From CALLPQ01 sp964392325 (GTDB lineage Bacteria > Pseudomonadota > Alphaproteobacteria > Caulobacterales > Parvularculaceae), in the NCBI GenBank assembly GCA_964392325.1, contig CAYMPJ010000008.1:1-64000 (forward strand): 64,000 bases of DNA. The letters run 5' to 3'. Below the pieces are notes generated by a model. It was given only the letters and a program-made list of their open reading frames with translations. It made no database searches and had not been told where the DNA came from. Both the position numbers and the translations under genes were made by a program. The stretch's first letter is position 1. The number at the start of each line of letters is the position of its first letter. This document shows positions 1 to 9,557 of the stretch, piece after piece.

Positions 1-54
1 AGCACCGGCCTTCTAAGCCGACGGTCGTAGGTTCGAATCCTACCGGAGTCGCCA
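1..54 (+). tRNA. tRNA-Arg(TCT), 3' part (5' end outside the window)
   Basis: The sequence starts just before the anticodon arm. The anticodon stem-loop is at 5-21 with loop CTTCTAA and anticodon TCT at 12-14. A perfect T arm follows (GTAGG, loop TTCGAAT, CCTAC), then the 3' acceptor strand, discriminator G and an encoded CCA at 51-54. The outermost anticodon-stem pair looks like a C-A mismatch. The D arm and 5' acceptor strand lie before position 1, so the cloverleaf cannot be completed. Bases 55-206 hold no gene. Confidence 0.9.
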
Positions 55-206
55 TTTTTATTTTTGCAGATATTTTTTTTGCCCTCTGGATGAGCGTAAA
101 AGCGATAACCGGTTTTAAAAAAAACGATCTCTAGAACCGCCATGGTGTTCAGCAAAATGAGACAGGCGAAAAATAATTATCCCCCCTATATTGAACTAGA
201 GTAGGA

Positions 207-1238
207 TCAGGCGGTGGATTTTAAAAATTTATGTCGCAGCCACTGATTTGAGGGGACTTCAAAAAAGCGGAATAACACCCAGGAGACGACAAGGCATGCA
301 ACTATAGAGGCGAACGCAGAAATACCAGCACCTAATGGCGTTCGGCCAATTGCAGCGATGGTGAGTTTGGACATAATAATGATCACAAATGGATGGGTGA
401 GATAGAGTGAATAAGAAATATCACCCAATTTGATGAGCCATTTCCAGTTTCGTTTTTGCGAAATTGTAATCACTGATATTGAGGAAAATAATAACGCGGC
501 GGGTATTCCCCATTTCCAGGTTCGATGGAGATCGAAAATAAAATGATTTTGCACAATAAGAAGTAGCGCAAAAACTGGCCAAAAAGGAATTAGCATTTTT
601 AATATATGCGTATGTCGCGCATATAAAAAATAAATCAGCCCCCCAAAGATAAACTCTATCATGATAAGATTGGTATAGAATTTGCCGATAGCAAATTCAG
701 GCTTAAATATTTGGCCGGTGATACCTAATAAAGCAATGATAATTCCGGCAAATAGCATTCTAGTATTACCAATAATGAGAGACAGGGCAAACAGGAGATA
801 GAAAAATATTTCATAGTTCAGTGTCCACCCTAAATATAATATAGGATATAGCTTGCCGTCGCCGCGATCATACGGAATAAAACTCAAAGATTTGAATAAA
901 TTTGCCCAACTCAGTGTGGTTTCGGCTATAAAATTGGGTAGAAGAAAAAGTATACCGCCTAAAGCTAAGGTCAATCCCCAATAAAGCGGGGTGATACGTA
1001 CAAACCTTTTAATGAGATAGTGTTTGATATTCTGATGGCGTATTTCTCTTGTTGTGTAACAGGCTATGAAACCACAAATAACAAAAAATAAATCCACCCC
1101 GGATGCGCCCACATAAAGTATGTTTTTTTCAAATAAATGAAATTGCGTGACCCAGGATGCGCCAATATGAAATAGCAGCACCGAAAATGCCGCAACGCCG
1201 CGTAATACCTGAATTGAGTCTAGGTTTGTGTGCGGCAT
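207..1238 (-). CDS. Acyltransferase 3 family membrane O-acyltransferase
   Basis: 343-residue polytopic membrane protein of the OafA/acyltransferase-3 type, which usually adds acetyl or other acyl groups to sugars of surface polysaccharides. The N-terminus carries the family pattern: RGVAAFSVLLFHIGA with the conserved His in the first membrane segment, then RFVRITPLYWG on the cytoplasmic side. About ten hydrophobic segments follow and the length is normal. It is the last gene of the minus-strand exopolysaccharide operon, 92 bases after the beta-helix gene, so it probably decorates the polymer made here. The acyl donor and acceptor sugar cannot be told from sequence. Confidence 0.85.
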   Translation of the reverse strand: MPHTNLDSIQVLRGVAAFSVLLFHIGASWVTQFHLFEKNILYVGASGVDLFFVICGFIACYTTREIRHQNIKHYLIKRFVRITPLYWGLTLALGGILFLLPNFIAETTLSWANLFKSLSFIPYDRGDGKLYPILYLGWTLNYEIFFYLLFALSLIIGNTRMLFAGIIIALLGITGQIFKPEFAIGKFYTNLIMIEFIFGGLIYFLYARHTHILKMLIPFWPVFALLLIVQNHFIFDLHRTWKWGIPAALLFSSISVITISQKRNWKWLIKLGDISYSLYLTHPFVIIIMSKLTIAAIGRTPLGAGISAFASIVACLVVSWVLFRFFEVPSNQWLRHKFLKSTA

Positions 1239-1330
1239 TTTATTTTATTAATCCTGATTTTTAAGTTTAGGTTAGTATCACAATTTAGAAATGCAAAAAT
1301 AATAAAGCCTGCAGTGTTGTATAAGCAGAT

Positions 1331-2584
1331 TTAAAGGGTGGAAAATTGTTTTATCACAGGGCTGATTGATATGCTTTTTTGATCTATCGCTTGGATAGTA
1401 ATCGGATTGGAATTAGACCAAACAATATCATCTGCATGAATTCCGGCATATTTGTATTTTTCACGTGTCCCTGTAAATGTGGTGCCAATCAGCGCAATGT
1501 GTTCGTTATTTTCAAAGGTACCGTTTTTAAGATGTATGCCAATGGATTTGCGCGATGACATACGGATGATACCGCCATTTACATAGGCTGATCGCACCCC
1601 GGGATATATCTCCATCCCGACTGACAGGCGCTCCAGATAGGGTGAGAAAAATTCTGCGATGGCTCCGGGTAATATCTCAACACCGGTTTCAATATTTTCA
1701 AAATCGGCATGGGAGAAATGAACTTTTCCCCCTTGCGGTGAGTTCGCAATATTTAACGCGCAACCAGAATTCATTTTTTCTGTGCCAAGAATATGGAGGC
1801 GATTAAAGACAACCGAATTTTGTTTTCCTTCTATTTTTACAATAGATTGCGTATGTTTTTTAGAGGCTCTATATCCTCTTAGCATTATATTGGAAAACTC
1901 ACTTCGATAGCATTGATTTACGTGCATTGCATAATCGAATTTGGATTTGACCTTGTCTCCCCAAATTGTAAAGTCCCGTAGGGAAACATTAAAAATCCAA
2001 CCATTTTCAATTAAATTACCATCAATGCGCAGTGCGGGGCAATCGAGAGGTCGAATACCGCTTCGAAAGCCTATGCCAAGGCCATGAATTCCGGAATTTC
2101 GTTCTAAAATGATGGGTTCAATAATGTCGAGACGAACTGGCAATAAAACCGCGTGGTGGGACGCAGAAGAATAATTAACCGCCCGTTGCAGCGTGGCCGT
2201 CGATTCTTCTGGCGTGCCCGTGGAGCCAAACATGCGCACATCAAGAACACTCGCAAGAGGGCGTATTGATCCGCCGCCGGGGAGCGTTGGCATATTTTCA
2301 ACTTCTACTATGCCTCTAAACCCGCCTCCGTCGCCCGGATTATCAAAACCCAGAATGTCGACTATCTGTCCGGGCATTAACGTCGCGTCGCTGTTTGCTC
2401 TGACGGCGTCGGCATATGTAGAAAAAACCAGTGGTGCTAAGGCATTACCAATTGTGGATGGTGTTGGGTCTATGGCGTGACTAGAATTAGTAAGTGCGAG
2501 TTGTGTTCCCCCAATAACGCCGGCGCCAGTGCACAAGCGTTTGATGGCTTTTCGTCGATTAACGAACTGGTCTGTCATGTTCAA
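1331..2584 (-). CDS. Tat-exported right-handed beta-helix protein (pectate-lyase-like fold)
   Basis: 417 residues. The N-terminus has a twin-arginine-type signal (NRRKAIKRL, then a small/hydrophobic stretch ending near SSHA), predicting Tat export. The mature part has the look of the pectate-lyase-3/GH28-like superfamily: a DVRMFGSTG segment near residue 115 followed by short repetitive beta-rungs rich in Asn and Gly (GIHGLGIGFRSG, VSLRDFTIWGD). Proteins of this kind often act as lyases or hydrolases on the polymer of the same locus. No catalytic triad can be assigned by eye, so enzyme activity is inference. It sits 15 bases downstream of the Wzy-like gene in one operon. Confidence 0.65.
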   Translation of the reverse strand: MNMTDQFVNRRKAIKRLCTGAGVIGGTQLALTNSSHAIDPTPSTIGNALAPLVFSTYADAVRANSDATLMPGQIVDILGFDNPGDGGGFRGIVEVENMPTLPGGGSIRPLASVLDVRMFGSTGTPEESTATLQRAVNYSSASHHAVLLPVRLDIIEPIILERNSGIHGLGIGFRSGIRPLDCPALRIDGNLIENGWIFNVSLRDFTIWGDKVKSKFDYAMHVNQCYRSEFSNIMLRGYRASKKHTQSIVKIEGKQNSVVFNRLHILGTEKMNSGCALNIANSPQGGKVHFSHADFENIETGVEILPGAIAEFFSPYLERLSVGMEIYPGVRSAYVNGGIIRMSSRKSIGIHLKNGTFENNEHIALIGTTFTGTREKYKYAGIHADDIVWSNSNPITIQAIDQKSISISPVIKQFSTL

Positions 2585-2599
2585 TCACGTTTCAAATTA

Positions 2600-3676
2600 T
2601 TATCTAAGGCGTGGTTTTCTTTGGTTTTGTGGCAACCGTTTTCGCCGTGATCTGGCGGGCGAGGGGCGCTTGGCTGCCATCTGTTTATTTGTAAGCGTAA
2701 CACTGCGGGAATTACTGACAAGAAAAAAGGCTGTTATAACTGGCGGAAAAGAAAGAGGATTACCGGTTAACATGTAAAATATCAGAACAACCGTTGCTAT
2801 TCTGCTGGGATAATTTCTTTGGCTGACTTTAAATAATGCAAATATGACGAGCACCAAAGCAATTACACCATAATCAGTATAAATGCGTAACCAATCATTG
2901 TGGGGCAGTTGGTAGCCGCCCAGTATTTTTTCAATTGCTAATAAGCTCGTTCCGATACCGCCGCCGAAAAAACCCGGTTTTGTTTCTAACAATGCGAGCC
3001 AATAGGTTGTGCGCCCTTTCAGAAATATCCCTTCTGAACGTAAATCAGATAATGCTTCGGAAATGACTGCGAATATAGCGCCGCTACCAACGATCAGTAT
3101 CAGTAATAATAATATTGGCCAGGCGAGCGCGGATCTGAGAATTTTAAATTTCTCCCACATCCATGCCGTTACAAACCCTGCAGCGATTGACCGCGCTCCG
3201 GCCCCGAACACGAATAATACTGTAAATATTTTCCTGTCTAGAGTGTTTGCCAACACAAGATAAGCACTAATAATGAAACTCGAGATTTGGTAGATTGAAC
3301 TGACGTCTCGGCCAGATATCAGAAAGGCTAAAGTTACTCCCAAAAATCCCCATAATAAAATATCAATCAGCCTATTGGTGCGTATGGGAATATGTAACTG
3401 CGTAAAGAAAGCTAAAATGGTAATGAATAATCCAAAAGTAAAATTATAACTATTTAAAACTTGTTGTCCGTGTAAGGCATCAAAAAGCGGTGATGATTGG
3501 ACTATAAAATATGTTAGTACCGCTAGCACACAAACAGAAATTGCCGAGAATAGCTTGTTATTGATCAACAGCACAAATAGCAATAATCCGTACGACAAGA
3601 TTGCATAGCCGGAATACATGATCCAAGGTAGGAAACCAAAAATAAAAAGTGCATTTATTTCGGGTTTTCTAAACAT
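2600..3676 (-). CDS. O-antigen polymerase/ligase family protein (Wzy-like)
   Basis: 358-residue membrane protein with about ten hydrophobic segments. Near residue 255-275 the periplasmic loop carries GGYQLPHNDWLRIYTDYG, matching the H-N-D...L...G motif of the Wzy_C/O-antigen ligase family. It would polymerise lipid-linked repeat units in the periplasm. The C-terminal 25 residues form an unusual Arg/Lys/Pro-rich tail (positions about 2600-2680), probably cytoplasmic. The start overlaps the end of the upstream sulfotransferase-like gene by 8 bases, showing translational coupling. A second protein of the same superfamily is at 19158-20585, so one of the two may be a ligase rather than a polymerase. 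Confidence 0.8.
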   Translation of the reverse strand: MFRKPEINALFIFGFLPWIMYSGYAILSYGLLLFVLLINNKLFSAISVCVLAVLTYFIVQSSPLFDALHGQQVLNSYNFTFGLFITILAFFTQLHIPIRTNRLIDILLWGFLGVTLAFLISGRDVSSIYQISSFIISAYLVLANTLDRKIFTVLFVFGAGARSIAAGFVTAWMWEKFKILRSALAWPILLLLILIVGSGAIFAVISEALSDLRSEGIFLKGRTTYWLALLETKPGFFGGGIGTSLLAIEKILGGYQLPHNDWLRIYTDYGVIALVLVIFALFKVSQRNYPSRIATVVLIFYMLTGNPLSFPPVITAFFLVSNSRSVTLTNKQMAAKRPSPARSRRKRLPQNQRKPRLR

Positions 3677-4403
3677 TGCAAAAAAACTTATCTTTAAGCT
3701 GTATTTGTGTTTTTAAATTCTCAAGAAAGCCTTGATCAAGTCCTTGAAATAAATCAATCGATCCTGTGTTTTTTGTCCATGTTTCAGATTCAAGGGTTAG
3801 TTTCATGAGGTGGCGAATTTGTGCTTCATCCAAATTAAAAATATTTGCAAGAGGCCGGGTGATACTTGGTGAGGTTTTTAAAAAGTCATCATAACATATG
3901 GCAATATCATATCGGTCACGATCTATAGCATAAAACCGTTCATATTCAAAAATCAATGACCTCCCTAAAGGGTTATCAGAGGTGAGCAGTAATTTTTCAA
4001 CATAGTTTTCGGTTTGGCCTAGGACAATGCCCTCTTTAATGAAAGCACTCGCATCATGGCTAGCGTCGATAGCCATATAGTTGATATAGGATTTCAAACA
4101 CTTCCAGAGGTCTCGATAGACAAAAACAGTCTTCAAATTTTTCTTATGAATAGGATCGTCGTTAAATAAATGACCTATATGCATGCGCCCAGAGCGCGCA
4201 TTCATTTTTGTATTGATAATATTATGCTCGGTGTAACATCTATTAAAGGAACGAAGGTAGCCCATATGGATAAAGAGTTTTTCTACCATATTTGTACCGG
4301 CTTTTGGCATGGAATTGACAAACAAGGGTGGAAGGGAATTTTTTGTTTGACCAACAAAATGCGTTATTTTTTGTGCTTTTTTAAATTGCGATAAAATCTT
4401 CAT
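3669..4403 (-). CDS. Sulfotransferase-like protein (third of three)
   Basis: 244 residues. A PAPS-binding-loop-like motif lies at the N-terminal third (FVNSMPKAGTNMVEKLF, matching the 5'-phosphosulfate loop PKxGT of carbohydrate sulfotransferases). A second block, VFVYRDLWKCLKSYINYM, resembles the 3'-phosphate binding segment with conserved Arg and Ser. The protein is short for the family. It probably transfers sulfate from PAPS to a sugar hydroxyl of the polymer, in the cytoplasm. It lies 11 bases downstream of a second sulfotransferase-like gene and overlaps wzy by 8 bases. Substrate position unknown. Confidence 0.7.
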   Translation of the reverse strand: MKILSQFKKAQKITHFVGQTKNSLPPLFVNSMPKAGTNMVEKLFIHMGYLRSFNRCYTEHNIINTKMNARSGRMHIGHLFNDDPIHKKNLKTVFVYRDLWKCLKSYINYMAIDASHDASAFIKEGIVLGQTENYVEKLLLTSDNPLGRSLIFEYERFYAIDRDRYDIAICYDDFLKTSPSITRPLANIFNLDEAQIRHLMKLTLESETWTKNTGSIDLFQGLDQGFLENLKTQIQLKDKFFCNV

Positions 4404-4414
4404 AATCTGTAATC

Positions 4415-5374
4415 TTATGAGAGAGAGGGATCTAGATAAGAATCAGGAATGTCGTCGCTGATTTCGGGAACCGATTTTACTAGTTGTTTATTTATCTCTA
4501 AAAAATGGTTGCGTATTTTGTTTCGCAACGGATCATCCATAATAATGGTATCTGCTTCTCCAAATTGAACACTTGATAGGGCTTTTTTTGCGAACTGACT
4601 TGCTTTATTCGGGAGCTTTAAATTGGGCAGATATTTATTTTTTAAATGGACGGCTTGTACTCTAATGCTGTTCGCATCGGCTTTTTTTTCATCCTTAGCC
4701 GATTGTCGTACATTATCGCGTCCTTTTATATGCTGTATTTTCTCACCTGTTAGGTTTTGCCAGAAATCAATTTCCGAGGCGGGGTTTTCTGATAAATTTT
4801 CATAAAATCTGACATGAATTGAGCTGTCCGGCCAGTTTTTGCGAATAGAATTGATGGTATTTGTATAATCATAATAAAAACCGCAATGCTCCTTAGAGGC
4901 AGCGCTTGCCATTACCGCCTCGGAATATTTTTCAAGAGTATTGAAATCTTCTACAAACCTAAAATAGAATGTATAACTTTCTGCATATAGCGAATGAATC
5001 AATTGATCTTGCCTGCGTAAATATATGACAATGCTAATTTTTTCTGGATCAGCTTCATCACATAAGGCGCGCATTCCTTGTTGGGCATGTTCGAAATTCG
5101 TTGGCCTAAACTCGTTTTCGTGAACATAGCGCATCGCATCGAATAAAAAACCTTCCATGGATAGTAAAAAAGGTTTTGTTCTTACTTGATCAATTCCCTT
5201 TAATGTTCCGTGTCCATCCTGTACGGATTTACGAAAGGATTTAATATTGATTCCTAAATTTTCAAATTCCGGCGTGACAATAAAATATTGCTCTGATAAT
5301 TGAGTGAATATTTTGCGTTGCAAATATGTTGTGCCAGTTTTTGGATAGCCCAAGTGAAAAATTGCATGTTTCAT
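4415..5374 (-). CDS. Sulfotransferase-like protein (second of three)
   Basis: 319 residues. The protein opens with the phosphosulfate loop almost at once (AIFHLGYPKTGTTYLQRKIF), the most canonical PAPS-binding motif of the three copies. The segment IVIYLRRQDQLIHSLYAES near residue 135-153 fits the 3'-phosphate-binding strand and helix. The length suits bacterial sulfotransferases acting on carbohydrates. Its ATG overlaps the TGA of the preceding sulfotransferase-like gene (ATGA, 5371-5374), so the genes are translationally coupled. It shares little sequence with its two neighbours outside the loops, which suggests different acceptor positions rather than recent duplication. Confidence 0.78.
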   Translation of the reverse strand: MKHAIFHLGYPKTGTTYLQRKIFTQLSEQYFIVTPEFENLGINIKSFRKSVQDGHGTLKGIDQVRTKPFLLSMEGFLFDAMRYVHENEFRPTNFEHAQQGMRALCDEADPEKISIVIYLRRQDQLIHSLYAESYTFYFRFVEDFNTLEKYSEAVMASAASKEHCGFYYDYTNTINSIRKNWPDSSIHVRFYENLSENPASEIDFWQNLTGEKIQHIKGRDNVRQSAKDEKKADANSIRVQAVHLKNKYLPNLKLPNKASQFAKKALSSVQFGEADTIIMDDPLRNKIRNHFLEINKQLVKSVPEISDDIPDSYLDPSLS

Positions 5375-6165
5375 GTTGGTTTTACCGTTGAATTATTCGA
5401 CTTATTCGAAAACGATACGCAGCGATTTAGCAGTTTTTCGTAATTGACTGTGGCTTTTTCGCATTCGGTTGAAAAATTATCCAAGATTGTCGCTCGAATT
5501 TTTTCCTTCTGAGCTTCTTTTTCTTCCGTTGGCCGCGCAACAGAAGATTGATAATATGCGTTTAAGTCGGGATTTGCAGATTCGCGGGCTTTTTTTTTCT
5601 TATCAATTGAAGAAAAAATATCATCTTCATGGACCATATTAATTTGATCTTTCCGGTGTTTTAATAATTCTTCTAAAATCCATTGCACTACGTCATTTGG
5701 TTTTTGGGTGACATCGTCATACCTAACAAAGTGAATATTCTCATTATGTATTTTATTAACTTGGTGGTGAAATGACATATAGATTTTGTACATTACGCTT
5801 ACAGGCAAGTGGGGTGATTTCAATTTGAAAGAAATAAAAGAGGATAAAGGATCACGCAAGATAATTACGGTTGGAATTTTATGTTCGAGCCCTATCTTGG
5901 CTTGTATAGGATCATGAAGATGATGGGCAATTTGAATAGGCAGTGATGATGCCTGTTCGGTTGCGTGTACGAGAAAAGTATTTGCGGATCTTGGAAAACC
6001 CTCAATTATGAGCTGGGTACTTTCTTTGGCGAGATTTTTATAAAGGCGCTGATTAAAGTGCTTGAGTATAAATGGATAGAAATTTAGCCATAATGGCCAA
6101 TTCCAGGATAACAAGCGAACCTGCCACCATAGCTGATGTTTCATATGGCGTTTCACTATTGTCAT
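5371..6165 (-). CDS. Sulfotransferase-like protein (first of three)
   Basis: 264 residues. After a hydrophobic/aromatic N-terminal region comes LIIEGFPRSANTFLVHA, a divergent phosphosulfate loop in which PRSANT replaces PKSGTT, and TVIILRDPLSSFISFKLKS, a good 3'-phosphate-binding match (RDPxSS). The start is one base after the Wzx stop codon and the end overlaps the next gene by four bases. The coding strand contains a run of nine A (complement of 5590-5598) encoding part of a Lys-Lys-Lys-Lys stretch, a possible slippage site. It could also act on another nucleophile, since PRSANT proteins are less well characterised. Confidence 0.65.
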   Translation of the reverse strand: MTIVKRHMKHQLWWQVRLLSWNWPLWLNFYPFILKHFNQRLYKNLAKESTQLIIEGFPRSANTFLVHATEQASSLPIQIAHHLHDPIQAKIGLEHKIPTVIILRDPLSSFISFKLKSPHLPVSVMYKIYMSFHHQVNKIHNENIHFVRYDDVTQKPNDVVQWILEELLKHRKDQINMVHEDDIFSSIDKKKKARESANPDLNAYYQSSVARPTEEKEAQKEKIRATILDNFSTECEKATVNYEKLLNRCVSFSNKSNNSTVKPT

Positions 6166-6166
6166 C

Positions 6167-7417
6167 TCAAAGCCGACTTTTAATATACCAGAAAGTTATA
6201 ACAAATAAAACAATGCTTGAGCATAATTGTGCAAGAGGCATGCCGATGCCTCCCATTTGTATCAGCAGAATAGGGGCAAGAAGGCTGGCTAAAATAAGGC
6301 CTATAATAGACCTGACCAATAGAGGGGATAATTCTCCGCGGCTGTAGAAATATGTGTTGATTGCAGAATTTGTAACCACACTGATATTAAAAAGAATGAA
6401 ACAGATAATTATCATCACGGTTTCACCTGATTGGCGAATGGGTTCTGGTGCTAGTAATAATACGCCCAATAGAAGAATGCTTAAAATGACCGATAGAAGT
6501 GATAAATTTCTGGCCATTTTGAAAATATATTTTGTCATTGCTTTGCCACCATCTTGAGCAAAACGATTGGCCCCTTCTGCCATAAGATTTAGGCGCAATG
6601 CGTTTGCGGGAAGGCTGACAAAGTTGGCGACACTTTGGGAGGCGCGAACGATACCAAATATCTCTTCACCAAGTAAAAATTGCGTCCAGTATGCGGGAGA
6701 ATTGACTTGAAAAAACCTGATCCCTGTTACAGTTGCAGACTGTAGGCCAATTTTACGGTGTTTATTCATGTCGGAAAAGTTTGGTCTATATAGATTTCCC
6801 CGCACTATAAATAGAAAGCCTATGGCGGCGATGCAAATTGTGAAAGCCAGAAGTTGCGAAAAAAATAATTTATGTAGATCGGATATAGACGGATAAAAAT
6901 CATTAGAAAATATGACTATCAGCAAAAATGCAAGACTGAGAAATACACGCATACTATCGAAAACAAGGACGACAATGCTGGAGGCAAATGCTTGAAACCC
7001 GGCGCGCAGTAATTCAACTGCAATGAACGCAATAATGAATGCAGTTGCGATTAGAATATCCATTTGTGTATTATCGAAAAAAAACTTTGCAGCTAAATCA
7101 AGACTGAAATGTAATGGCATGACGAGAAGTACAATCATGCCAATGAAAATAAAAAATAGATTTGAAAAATAAACTGACCGTTCGGTTTTATCCATTTTCG
7201 CCGCAATAACGGTCGCCGGTTCCACAAACAGGGATTTAGAAATGTTCAAGCCTAAATTGGCAAAAAGGAGCATAAAGCTAAATGCCCCAAATACTATCGC
7301 ACCCATAAAGTATGTTGTCGCTAAAGCGATTACCAGATTGCCACCACTAATGAGCGATTGCCCAATAAGGCGCGCCACGGAAGGATTATTGAGTATTTTT
7401 ATTGCCGTTTTTAACAT
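6167..7417 (-). CDS. Wzx-type polysaccharide flippase (MATE/MOP superfamily)
   Basis: 416 residues with about twelve hydrophobic segments arranged as in lipid-linked oligosaccharide flippases. The start region (SVARLIGQSLISGGNLVIALATTY) matches the typical first helix of polysaccharide_synt proteins, including small residues and a Gly-Gly turn. It would move undecaprenyl-linked repeat units from the cytoplasmic to the periplasmic face before polymerisation. It lies in the minus-strand operon between the WecG-type transferase (35-base gap) and the first sulfotransferase-like gene (1-base gap). Confidence 0.8.
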   Translation of the reverse strand: MLKTAIKILNNPSVARLIGQSLISGGNLVIALATTYFMGAIVFGAFSFMLLFANLGLNISKSLFVEPATVIAAKMDKTERSVYFSNLFFIFIGMIVLLVMPLHFSLDLAAKFFFDNTQMDILIATAFIIAFIAVELLRAGFQAFASSIVVLVFDSMRVFLSLAFLLIVIFSNDFYPSISDLHKLFFSQLLAFTICIAAIGFLFIVRGNLYRPNFSDMNKHRKIGLQSATVTGIRFFQVNSPAYWTQFLLGEEIFGIVRASQSVANFVSLPANALRLNLMAEGANRFAQDGGKAMTKYIFKMARNLSLLSVILSILLLGVLLLAPEPIRQSGETVMIIICFILFNISVVTNSAINTYFYSRGELSPLLVRSIIGLILASLLAPILLIQMGGIGMPLAQLCSSIVLFVITFWYIKSRL

Positions 7418-7452
7418 GGGTTAATCACAAAGTTTGTGCATAAAGTGAAACT

Positions 7453-8253
7453 CTATGAAGTGGATTTTCTGGTTGATAGTTTTTCAAAAAAAACATCTTT
7501 GACAAAAATCGGAGCGGATACAAAGGTGCGCCGCCATAGACGTTTAGGTTGTTGAACAAGGCGGGGGAGCCATTCGAGATGATATTTTTGAAAAATTTCT
7601 GGCGAGCGCCGCACATTACCAATATAGAAATCAAAAACGGCACCAATAGCACCGGCAAAATCAATGTTGAGATGCTGTAAATTATCTGCGATCCATGATT
7701 CCTGTTTTGGGGCTGTCATTCCAACCCACAAAATATCAGTATCCGCATTATTTACCGCTTCTATCATTGCGTGCGTATCTTGCTCGCTAAAAATTGGCTT
7801 ATAAGGCGGTGAATGCGACCCGGCGAACTCTAAGTCAGGATACTCTATTTCGAATTTTTCTTTTATCTTTGATAGGGTTTCTTCTGTGGACCCTAGAAAA
7901 AATATACGTTTTTTTTCTTTACCATTGAGCCTGCCCATAAGTCCGAAAAAAATATCAGCCCCGGTTACTCTTTCTGTGATCATTTTTCCCGATAGCTGTG
8001 CGGCCAAAACGATGCCGCTGCCATCGGGAACAATCCAGTCAGCGCTCTTGAAAGGCTCAATCAGCTCTGGGCGTTTTTTTATCTCAACATATGAATGGGG
8101 ATTGATACAGGCAAACCATTTTCGTTTAGCGCTTTGGGTCGGCTCATTTATGACGTTGACAATTTCAGATACAATTGAATCGGCGCTGTCATTGCGAATG
8201 TTAAACCCTAACAATTGGGTCAAATTGGATTTGTTTTGTGATGAATTGGTCAT
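7453..8253 (-). CDS. WecG/TagA/CpsF family glycosyltransferase
   Basis: 266 residues, a usual length for GT26. Family signs are VPDGSGIVLAAQLSG near residue 85, the segment ILWVGMTAPKQESWIADN (the conserved PKQE block) near 175-190, and IGAVFDFYIGNVRRSPEIF followed by EWLPRLVQQPKRLWRR, which is the family C-terminal signature. These enzymes add a sugar (such as ManNAc uronate or a related residue) to an undecaprenyl-diphosphate-linked acceptor at the inner membrane. Its start overlaps the GT4 stop by four bases (8250-8253). Confidence 0.88.
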   Translation of the reverse strand: MTNSSQNKSNLTQLLGFNIRNDSADSIVSEIVNVINEPTQSAKRKWFACINPHSYVEIKKRPELIEPFKSADWIVPDGSGIVLAAQLSGKMITERVTGADIFFGLMGRLNGKEKKRIFFLGSTEETLSKIKEKFEIEYPDLEFAGSHSPPYKPIFSEQDTHAMIEAVNNADTDILWVGMTAPKQESWIADNLQHLNIDFAGAIGAVFDFYIGNVRRSPEIFQKYHLEWLPRLVQQPKRLWRRTFVSAPIFVKDVFFEKLSTRKSTS

Positions 8254-9458
8254 TTTCTTTTCGTTAGTCTTTGCTTTTTTTCATCTATGGCAGACTGATA
8301 TATGCTCAATAAAAGTTGAAGATTAGCTTTGTCGGTATAATATTTTTCGAATAATTGCTGTGCGAGATGCGATTTCTTTGCAAGGTCTTCCTGATCTGAC
8401 CACAAATGTGTAATTGCGGCTAGAAGCGCATCAGGATTTTTAGGTTCGAACTTGTTCCCCGCTGGCGGGTTTCCGATTAAGCTGGGCAGAGGTCCAATGT
8501 CCGATATGGCTATGGGAGTTGCTGAGGCGAATGCCTCTTGAAGCACCATTGGGAAGCCTTCATAACATTCTGAGGGTAATACGACCAAGCGCGCTTGTGC
8601 CAATTCCTGTACGGTCTTTTCATGGGGAAGTTGACCAAGGAAGGTGATGTTCAGGCCTTTTGCCTCTTGCTCTAATTGCGCGCGTAAAGCGCCGTCACCT
8701 ATAATCTTTAAGTCCGGCGCTGTGCCTCCCCAACGGCGCCATGCGTTTATCAACGTTGTTACACCCTTTTCCTGGGTTAACCGGCCAATAAACACGGCTT
8801 CCATAGGCCGTGTTTCGAAGGGGATTACTTCTGGATTTCCAGGGAAAAAGTTTGGTTTAATATGGATTAAGTCTCTCGGAAATCCTGCTCTTACCATCAT
8901 ATCGCGCTGAAACTCAGAGAATACAATAAATGCATCTATCTGATTTTGCCATGTATTAGCGAATCGATTGAGCGAAACATTTAACGCAAGGGGCAGTGTA
9001 GCGAGCTTGTTATCACGATAGCAATTATACTTAAGAGCAGGAAGTGACGAACGTTTATCAATACATTCAGTGCAGATTTCCCCGCCTCTAGTGGGTAAGG
9101 CCGAAGGGCATACAGTACGATAATTATGCAATGTCAGTACTCGGCCTGTGGTGCCGCCAATTGCACTGAAAATTGCTGGAGATAATTGCGGGAATGTGTT
9201 GTGGACATGGGCGATGTCTGGGGTAGTTTTTGCTATTACTTTTTTGATTTCCCTCGCGGCAAATGGATTATAGGGCGTCATGGCAGCGCCGGCGATTTTA
9301 CCAGCGAGCCCCATGCCTTCCAGCTTGTCATTTTCCCGGTAGAATGTCTCGACTTCTACGCCGTTATTTTGAAGAAGGGTTCGTTCGTCAAAGACGACTT
9401 TGTTTTCCCCTGACGGTGCGCTCGTGCGATAGAAATTATGTACCTGCAAAATTCGCAA
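8250..9458 (-). CDS. GT4 family glycosyltransferase
   Basis: About 402 residues. The N-terminus MRILQVHNFY and the C-terminal block AVFIGRLTQEKGVTTLINAW, then VVLPSECYEGFPMVLQEAFA, is the GT-B retaining GT4 pattern with the E-x7-E region binding the nucleotide sugar. An earlier TTG at 9473 is possible, but the Shine-Dalgarno-like GGGAAGG lies inside that extension and fits the TTG at 9458. It adds one residue to the lipid-linked repeat unit. Donor unknown. It is 84 bases downstream of the initiating transferase gene and overlaps the WecG-type gene. Confidence 0.85.
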   Translation of the reverse strand: MRILQVHNFYRTSAPSGENKVVFDERTLLQNNGVEVETFYRENDKLEGMGLAGKIAGAAMTPYNPFAAREIKKVIAKTTPDIAHVHNTFPQLSPAIFSAIGGTTGRVLTLHNYRTVCPSALPTRGGEICTECIDKRSSLPALKYNCYRDNKLATLPLALNVSLNRFANTWQNQIDAFIVFSEFQRDMMVRAGFPRDLIHIKPNFFPGNPEVIPFETRPMEAVFIGRLTQEKGVTTLINAWRRWGGTAPDLKIIGDGALRAQLEQEAKGLNITFLGQLPHEKTVQELAQARLVVLPSECYEGFPMVLQEAFASATPIAISDIGPLPSLIGNPPAGNKFEPKNPDALLAAITHLWSDQEDLAKKSHLAQQLFEKYYTDKANLQLLLSIYQSAIDEKKQRLTKRK

Positions 9459-9557
9459 GGTCAGCCTTCCCAATAAGGGTGAGTGTTGTTGTTATCTGGT
9501 GTGTCGATTATGAGAGTTAAATTCAACTCTGCCAAGTGTACCTATATTTTTAGTTAC

